Positions 58,475 to 64,000 of a DNA stretch of 64,000 nt are shown here, piece by piece. This DNA is from Siphonodentalium dalli. Taxonomy: Eukaryota; Mollusca; Scaphopoda; Gadilida; Siphonodentaliidae. A program made the position numbers and the translations under genes. Under the pieces are notes generated by a model. That model worked only from the letters and a program-made list of their open reading frames with translations, searched no databases and was not told the origin of the DNA. The DNA lies in assembly GCA_032622095.1 (NCBI GenBank), contig CP136064.1, positions 250,544,484 through 250,608,483 on the forward strand, read 5' to 3'. Each line of letters starts with the position of its first letter. The first letter of the stretch is position 1.

Positions 58475-58925
58475 TTTACTTTCCAATCAACGTTGGGTAA
58501 ACTTTCCAATCAACAAATGTCATCCAACTCCACCCAACACCCAACAGTTCAATAAACGTAGATAGGTGCTGTGGGCAATTAACGTTGATTGAGTGTTGTG
58601 TGAAATTTCATCCAACACGTTGTATAATTAACATACAACCGTTGGTAGTAAATATATATGCAACGTTGTGTAAAAGTGTATCCAACAAAATTGCCATGCA
58701 ACTTTTCACACAACGTATAGATAGGTGCTGTGGGCATACAACGGTTGATTGACTGTTGGATAACTTCTTATCCAACTAGATTTAGGGTGTACGGCCAAAT
58801 TTCGTGATAATCAAGTGAATAACATGTTGATGAATAACACGTTTTGGAAAATGTTATAGCGCAGTTGACAGTGGTTAGCATTTTTTGTTGTAATTAATCG
58901 ATTCTGATAAGCGATAATTCTGATA

Positions 58926-58962
58926 TGTTGTTGTTGTTGTTGTTTTTGTTGTTGTTGCAACG
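58926..58962. repeat. (TTG)n microsatellite
   Basis: GTTGTTGTTGTTGTTGTT with one TTTTTG interruption, part of the TTAA MITE. Confidence 0.9.
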
Positions 58963-59012
58963 TGATGATATATTATATGAGGACCGTATGATCGGATTAA
59001 GTACCTTTAAGT

Positions 59013-59765
59013 TCCGCATTCCTGGCATTTAGGGACCAGATAACCCACAAAACAGGAAAACATATTTCTATTTGGACTTTTGGGTTAAGAGTCGATTGTA
59101 TCACAATAGTGCTACATCATCAGTGATCAAGAATGCACAATTTAAGAAACGGAAAGTGGTTTTTGAAAGTTCCCCCAAAAACCTGAAAAATTACTTCTAT
59201 TTTTATTTAATTTGAGTACAGAGCTGATTTTTAACTTAATAATGCTCCAGTCATCAGTGATCAACAATATACTATTTAAGAAACGATATTCTCTGGTGTT
59301 CTCATTTAAGAATAAGAAAGGAAGAAGGGTGGTTTTAAATGTACCCCGCAACGAAAACCCGAAATTGTTCTGTTTGCACTGCCGTACGAAAAGTTTATGT
59401 TTTGTTCTTAATATTTCTCCCATATCATCACTGGTCATAAACTACAAGGTAAGAAACGAAATCACCAGGCGAATTCATTAAAATATTGAGATGTCCCTCA
59501 ACTCAGATTAAAGGGGTACTGTATGCCATTTTCATTAAATTTCCGGTGACAACAACGATCTAATATCGATAATATATAGAAACATAAGTAATTTGAGTCG
59601 AAGATGTATTCTGTAAACGCTCCGGTTAATAGGCTATCTTAAAATTTAATAATTTAAAAGTTTATAATTTGATATAAATTGAATTTATGACTGGAGCCAT
59701 AAAATGGCGTCAATTAAATTACGAATTTCCGTAATCAAACAAAGTAATTGAGGGATACTGGATTG
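59013..59765. repeat. Degenerate direct repeats of about 135-170 bases
   Basis: TCATCAGTGATCAA with TTTAAGAAACG occurs near 59118 and 59254, and a diverged third copy (ATCATCACTGGTCATAAACTA) near 59423. Small frames on both strands run through them; no recognised domain. Confidence 0.55.
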
Positions 59766-60266
59766 TTAAAGGTACGGTTGGCCTTGGCGGTGGGTATCCT
59801 GTGAAAATATTTCCACCCGTCAAAAACCGCCACAAACAGAAAGAACAACAAAATGTAGACAGACTTTGTCCGTATACAAATAAGAAATATCACATAAACA
59901 GTATGTTATTGTCATATTTTTGACCATTGTTATGTAAACAAAAGCATAAACAGTAACTTTTCTGGTGTTTTTTATATTATGATGGTAAACACAAAGAGCG
60001 TTCTTTGTGGGTGAATTCCTGATATGGAACGAATAAAGAGCGTTTATGCCATTTGTGTGTGATTAGCCAGCAGCATTGTGCTGTCTTCTGTAACACAACC
60101 AGGCTCTTGCTTAGGTAAAATACAGTAAATCTTTATGATAACATGCTGTTTACGCGATGGTCATGGTATATATGAACGAAACTGTATGCGTTTTAATGTT
60201 TTTCTGTTTACGGTGATTGGAACAAATATGAATATTTTCGACAACTAAGGCCTCACGTGCCTTTAA
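59766..60266. mobile_element. TTAA MITE, GGTACGGTTGGCC family (copy 2)
   Basis: TTAA at 59766 and 60263; close to 52346-52849 throughout, hence recently active or recently copied. Confidence 0.88.
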
Positions 60267-60771
60267 ACCGAATCGCTTAAAATATTATGATGATACGGGG
60301 AGAACACTCAAGCCACTCACTGACTAGCGACGATACAATAACTTAAATGATTACATGGGACTAGTATGCCTATAATATAACTTTTATTTGATTCATTTGG
60401 TTGAAAACTGTACAAAAATTACTCGACGACAATTTGTATTTTTGCATTCCGGTAAATTTGTCATCCGTAACACTACTTCGTACTCAACAGACTTTCAAAT
60501 AATGAAAAAATTGTTACCTTATTCTCCGACTCGGAGACTATAGAAACCAACAACAACATTTGGCGTACAGTACCCCATTAAGCTTGAAAATCGGTCCGAT
60601 TTTTCCCATGTCGGAGTTTAGAACCTGCGCCAACCTCACATAGAGCCCAGACTGCATTATCTTACTCACGACCAAACCGCATCCACTATATCTAAATTTA
60701 CCTGGCAATTTAATCGGACGATGCATGGAACTGTCGACGATGACGATGATAATGTTGATGACGATTATGCC
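60267..60771. other. Unique sequence ending in a GAT-type microsatellite
   Basis: 60728-60765 is GACGATGACGATGATAATG-like sequence directly beside the LINE 3' end. No gene. Confidence 0.45.
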
Positions 60772-63416
60772 GATTATATATATATCTTTAATTCCTCCAT
60801 ATAAATGAAGATATGATATACACATGTAATACAAGAACATACAAAAACAATAGAACATAGGAACGAGAACATAACATATATACATGTACACACTTTATGT
60901 ATGTGCAAAGCAAAACGAATATAGATGGAAACAGATCGGCCGGGCACACGAACAAGACAGAGAGAGATAGAGAGAGAGAGAGAGCGCCGGATACAGATAG
61001 AGACAGTATGGGAAAATAGAATGAAATGAGTTAAGTTAGAGAAAAGTGGGGAGAAACAGAGAGGGGTTAATTGAAGCTAGATAATCCTAAATTCATGGAG
61101 AACTGTAGCACCCAGCCGACCACACGACCAGATGTTCGCTCACATCACAGTTGTCAGACACCGTTGTTGGACATTACAAACAAATAGTAGACCCAACACA
61201 ACACCATTGTATATAAGAGGGCTACCAATTATTTATATTTGCCAACAATGGTGACTTTCTTCTCCCACTGACTACATGCATATAAGTGACAAACAATTAT
61301 GACGCCAATGACGAACGATGGTTCCATTCGCACCACAGCGCCCTAGTCGCCTTCAAGAAGTATCTCAATATGGTTTGAGGTGGAATGCATGCAATGTCCA
61401 AAAGTTCAATAGGCAAATAGCCTAGAAAGAGGGCAATAAGTCTCTGCTGATCAAAAGACTCCACAAGTTGAAATGCCCCTAAAGGCAACATATCTATAAA
61501 GTGATACCAAAAATGATTACGCGACGCTGCAAGTTCTGGGCAAACCGCTATAATGTGTTGCGGTAGGTCTATATAACTTCGCGCACATAACAGGCACTGA
61601 GTTTCGCCAGCAAAATTTCGGTAACACAGTAGCTGTGTCGCGATGAAAAATGACTCCTTCTCAGCTGGGTACTTTTGGCAGACTTTCCATAAAAACGATA
61701 ATTCTGGACTGCTGTGAACCAAACGAAATCTATCAAAGGTGGGTTCCGTGCGCACCCTGTGAGACCATTCAGATTTCCAAACATGACTGCCCTGTTTCGA
61801 TAGGGTTTTCCAAACTGTTTTCTCTGGAAACAGAGCTGTTGATATGTATTGAGACATATAGGAGGACAAACTCCAGTTATCAAGAATACTGGATAGGTCC
61901 TGAAAAAACACATTCTTCGATGCAGTGTTGGATTCATATGAAAAGCTCAGTAATCTGATAATAAATACATCTTTAACAGTTTTTTTAGACTCGAGTAAAC
62001 AAAATGACGAAAACAAGGACACTTTTCTACAATTAATGAATGTGATTAAAGGAGGAATACCAAGCAGACCCAAGACCATGTCTGTGCTAGTCCTAGTTTT
62101 GAGGCCTTGTATAAGTTTGAGGCACATACGATGTGCTTTCTCTAGTTGAACAGTGTCCGATTGAGAGAGACCACACAAAAATTCACTACCGTATAAGCCT
62201 CGCGGTAAGACCACGGACTTGTAAATCTTGAGAGAGCTCGCTGGGGTAATACCGCCTGCATGCAGGCCAGCATTAGCCAAAGAGAAGAAAGCATTCTTCG
62301 TTTTTGTACAAATATTGTCAACAAGTTTTGAGCGAAAATTATATTTCTCAAGCGGAATACCTAAATGAGTAACACTGTCGGTTTCTGTTAGGCCATGAGA
62401 AGACATGTGCCAGTTCTTATGACGTTTAAGTGCTGCGTTAGCACTTTCATTGAAAACAATGACATGGGTTTTGTTTGTGTTGTATCTATAACGCCATTTC
62501 AAGCTATATTCGACACATATATCGACAAGAGACTGAAGTCCATATGCAGTTAAAGAGAAAAGTGCCATGTCATCGGCATGCGTTGGACATGTGCAATTTG
62601 CACCTTGCATCGAAAGGCCATATCCCGATGACTTTAGATTTGACAAAAGATCATTGATATATATAATATAAAAGAGGGGAGATAATGTACCTCCTTGCCT
62701 TGTTCCTTGCAGCATTGGGATCCACCTAGAGCAACCACCTTGGTATTTAATGCAGCAGCTGATATTGTTCAACAAGTGGTAAAATAGCCTCCAAATTTTT
62801 CCCTGTAATTGCCTCTTATGCAGTTTATACAATAAACCGTTTATCCAAACACTATCGAAAGCTTTCCACACATCCAAGAAACAGGCAAACAGTTTGCTCT
62901 GTCTCTCGGATGTATACGCTATACTTTCTGTTACAAGAAAAGAAGACATGTTGCAACTTATGCCCCGCTGGAACCCATTCTGCAAGGAATCAACTTCAAT
63001 TGCAAAGGCAGTATACTTCTCCATTCTCGATAATAAAAGTTTCTCAAAAAGTTTATATATTGCTGGTAGCAGAGTAATTGCTCTGTAGCTATCAAAGGAA
63101 TCTTTTGGTTTAGGATGTCCCTTATATAGAGATATTATACAACCACGCTTAGCACCAAGTGGTATATGTTCAAATTGGAAGAAATAGTTGTACAAGGTAG
63201 CAATGCAGCGGGCAAGAGCCTCGCCACCAAAAATAATATGCTCATAATTTACACCATCTGTACCAGCTGCTTTGTTGAGGTTTAAAGTGCGACAAAGAGA
63301 TGTGATTTCCTTCATATTAGTTGGAAAAGTTAACAATCCGTCTAATGGGCATGTTGAATTTTTCATCGATTCGGTCTCTACAAATTGGTTGACATGGTTA
63401 AAATGTGATTCGTCAA
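60772..63416 (-). mobile_element. LINE with reverse transcriptase, 5'-truncated
   Basis: Minus-strand element running from a GAT-rich microsatellite at 63417 to its 3' end GGAGGAATTAAAGA(TA)n at about 60772-60800. The 3' region of about 500 bases has a (CT)n run near 60960-60985. Same family as 46869-48775, judged by both protein and 3' end. Confidence 0.85.
61297..63416 (-). CDS. Non-LTR reverse transcriptase
   Basis: About 706 codons open without a stop (the frame runs on into the microsatellite, so the first 79 codons of the longest frame are not real). In order on the minus strand: LNKAAGTDGVNYEHIIFGG, SLYKGHPKPKDSFDSYRAI, TLLPAIYKLFEKLLLSRM, LQNGFQRGISCN, CFLDVWKAFDSVW (first catalytic Asp, near 62874), GTRQGGTLSPLFY, then THADDM (catalytic pair near 62570-62580), and a C-terminal knuckle CLLCARSYIDLPQHIIAVC. 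HADD replaces the usual F/YADD and LDVWKAFD the usual LDxxKAFD; both keep the aspartates. The endonuclease is missing by 5' truncation. The reading frame is otherwise intact, so the copy is young or conserved. Confidence 0.92.
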
Positions 63417-63830
63417 TGATGATGGTAATGATGATGAATGTGATGGTGGTGGTGATGATGATGATGATGATGGTGATGGTTGTGATGATGATGATAATGA
63501 TGATGATGATGATAATGATGATGATGCTATTTATGGTTATGATGATGATGTGGTTGATGATGCTGACGACGACGACGACGACGACGACGATGATGATGAT
63601 GATGATAATGTTGATGGTAATTATGATGAAGGTGATGATAATTATGATCAAGGTGATGGTGATGATGAGAATGAGGATTATGATGACGATGGTGACGACG
63701 ACAATGATGGTGACGACGATTGACGATGACGACGACGGTGATGATGAAGATGAGGATAATGATGATGCTATATATGGTGATGATTACGATGATGATGACG
63801 GTGAGACGACTACGATGGCGATTGGTAGTA
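63417..63830. repeat. GAT/GAC trinucleotide microsatellite
   Basis: Long imperfect (GAT)n/(GAC)n tract. Translations on both strands give Asp, Met/Ile or His runs, which are artefacts. Confidence 0.95.
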
Positions 63831-63969
63831 TGTAAGTTACCCCATGGTATGTACATGTATGTATACATATATACCAATTTTATGCATTAATTTGCAGTTT
63901 TTGCAATTAAAGCATAGCATAGCAATTTAGTCGTAAAGGACTGTATGGTGCTTGGATACGAATTAATCC

Positions 63970-64000
63970 TTAACCCTTTACCCAACAAACCGGCCAAAAC
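63970..64000. mobile_element. Start of a further TTAA MITE (TTTACCCAACA family)
   Basis: TTAACCCTTTACCCAACAAA and CCGGCCAAAAC match the left end of copies at 2420 and 34963; the element continues beyond the window. Confidence 0.85.

Larger units (their letters stand above)
57906..58791. mobile_element. TA-flanked element with CACCCTAAATCTAGTTGGAT ends
   Basis: Inverted ends TACAGCCTAAATCTAGTTGG and complement of TACACCCTAAATCTAGTTGG; GTTGTATACAACTCGTTGG and CATCCAAC motifs recur below both ends. It carries the captured first exon (58144-58213) and a large internal palindrome (58180-58474). The copy 1 counterpart (from about 55040) is cut by the duplication end. Confidence 0.8.
57655..59012. 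mobile_element. TTAA MITE (12826 family) split by a TA-flanked element
   Basis: Left part 57655-57905 matches the complement of 13060-13270; right part 58792-59012 matches the complement of 12826-13035 (GACAGTGGTTAGCATT, (TTG)n, GATCGGATTAAGTACC). The element 57906-58791 lies between them. Confidence 0.85.

Noticed and set aside
60728-63640. A long target-site duplication around the second LINE copy, since GAT-type repeats flank both sides
   Set aside because: Similarity is limited to GATAATGTTGATG within simple repeats and cannot be extended; the sequence below 60728 does not match the 5' flank.
63417-63651. N-terminal 79 residues of the longest reverse-transcriptase frame (Ile/Thr/Val runs)
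   Set aside because: They translate the GAT microsatellite next to the LINE truncation point and are not part of the protein.

Overview
The window looks like a gene-poor, AT-rich stretch of nuclear DNA from an animal, most likely a marine invertebrate (a mollusc-like lophotrochozoan is my guess, with low confidence). The reasons are phased GT-AG introns several kilobases long, C-type lectin exons, six non-LTR retrotransposon remnants, many TTAA- and TA-flanked miniature inverted-repeat elements (MITEs), TTAGGG-type interstitial repeats and long minisatellites. Nothing looks prokaryotic, and I saw no rRNA, tRNA or CRISPR array.

Host gene. One gene crosses the left half on the minus strand. 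Five exons join with matching intron phases: 36070-36283 (C-type lectin domain 1, first half), 31903-32129 (lectin domain 1, second half), 27357-27599 (a cysteine-rich PAN/apple-like module), 15455-15725 (proline-rich linker and lectin domain 2, first half) and 11409-11644 (lectin domain 2, second half). Both ends are open, so the gene continues beyond what I can recognise. A truncated second copy of the PAN-like exon lies at 28095-28181.

Other coding remnants. A broken Mutator-like transposase-domain gene lies at 2811-3802. A Cys4 zinc-binding-like exon lies at 18954-19210. At 37327-41023 a 3.7-kb segment is bounded by 51-base perfect inverted repeats and holds two converging coding remnants: a frameshifted repeat-module protein (38143-39360) and a C2H2 zinc-finger exon (39788-40060).

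Retrotransposons. There are LINE remnants at 17860-18848, 24494-25560, 44790-45350, 46869-48775, 50321-51890 and 60772-63416. The copy at 46869-48775 is the most striking. It sits exactly between two apparently identical direct repeats of about 600 bases, as if insertion had made an extraordinarily long target-site duplication.

Repeats. 19549-22376 is a 54-base minisatellite (about 52 units) with a 756-base higher-order duplication. 52196-58420 is a 3.36-kb tandem duplication; one copy carries a TTAA-flanked MITE and the other shows the empty site. The duplicated part includes an element that has apparently captured a promoter and first exon. A 69-base palindrome with a conserved single mismatch occurs 13 times in two TTAA-MITE families, usually as inverted pairs. 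Six other fold-back hairpins have unrelated stems but similar ends and a CGAGTGG-like centre.
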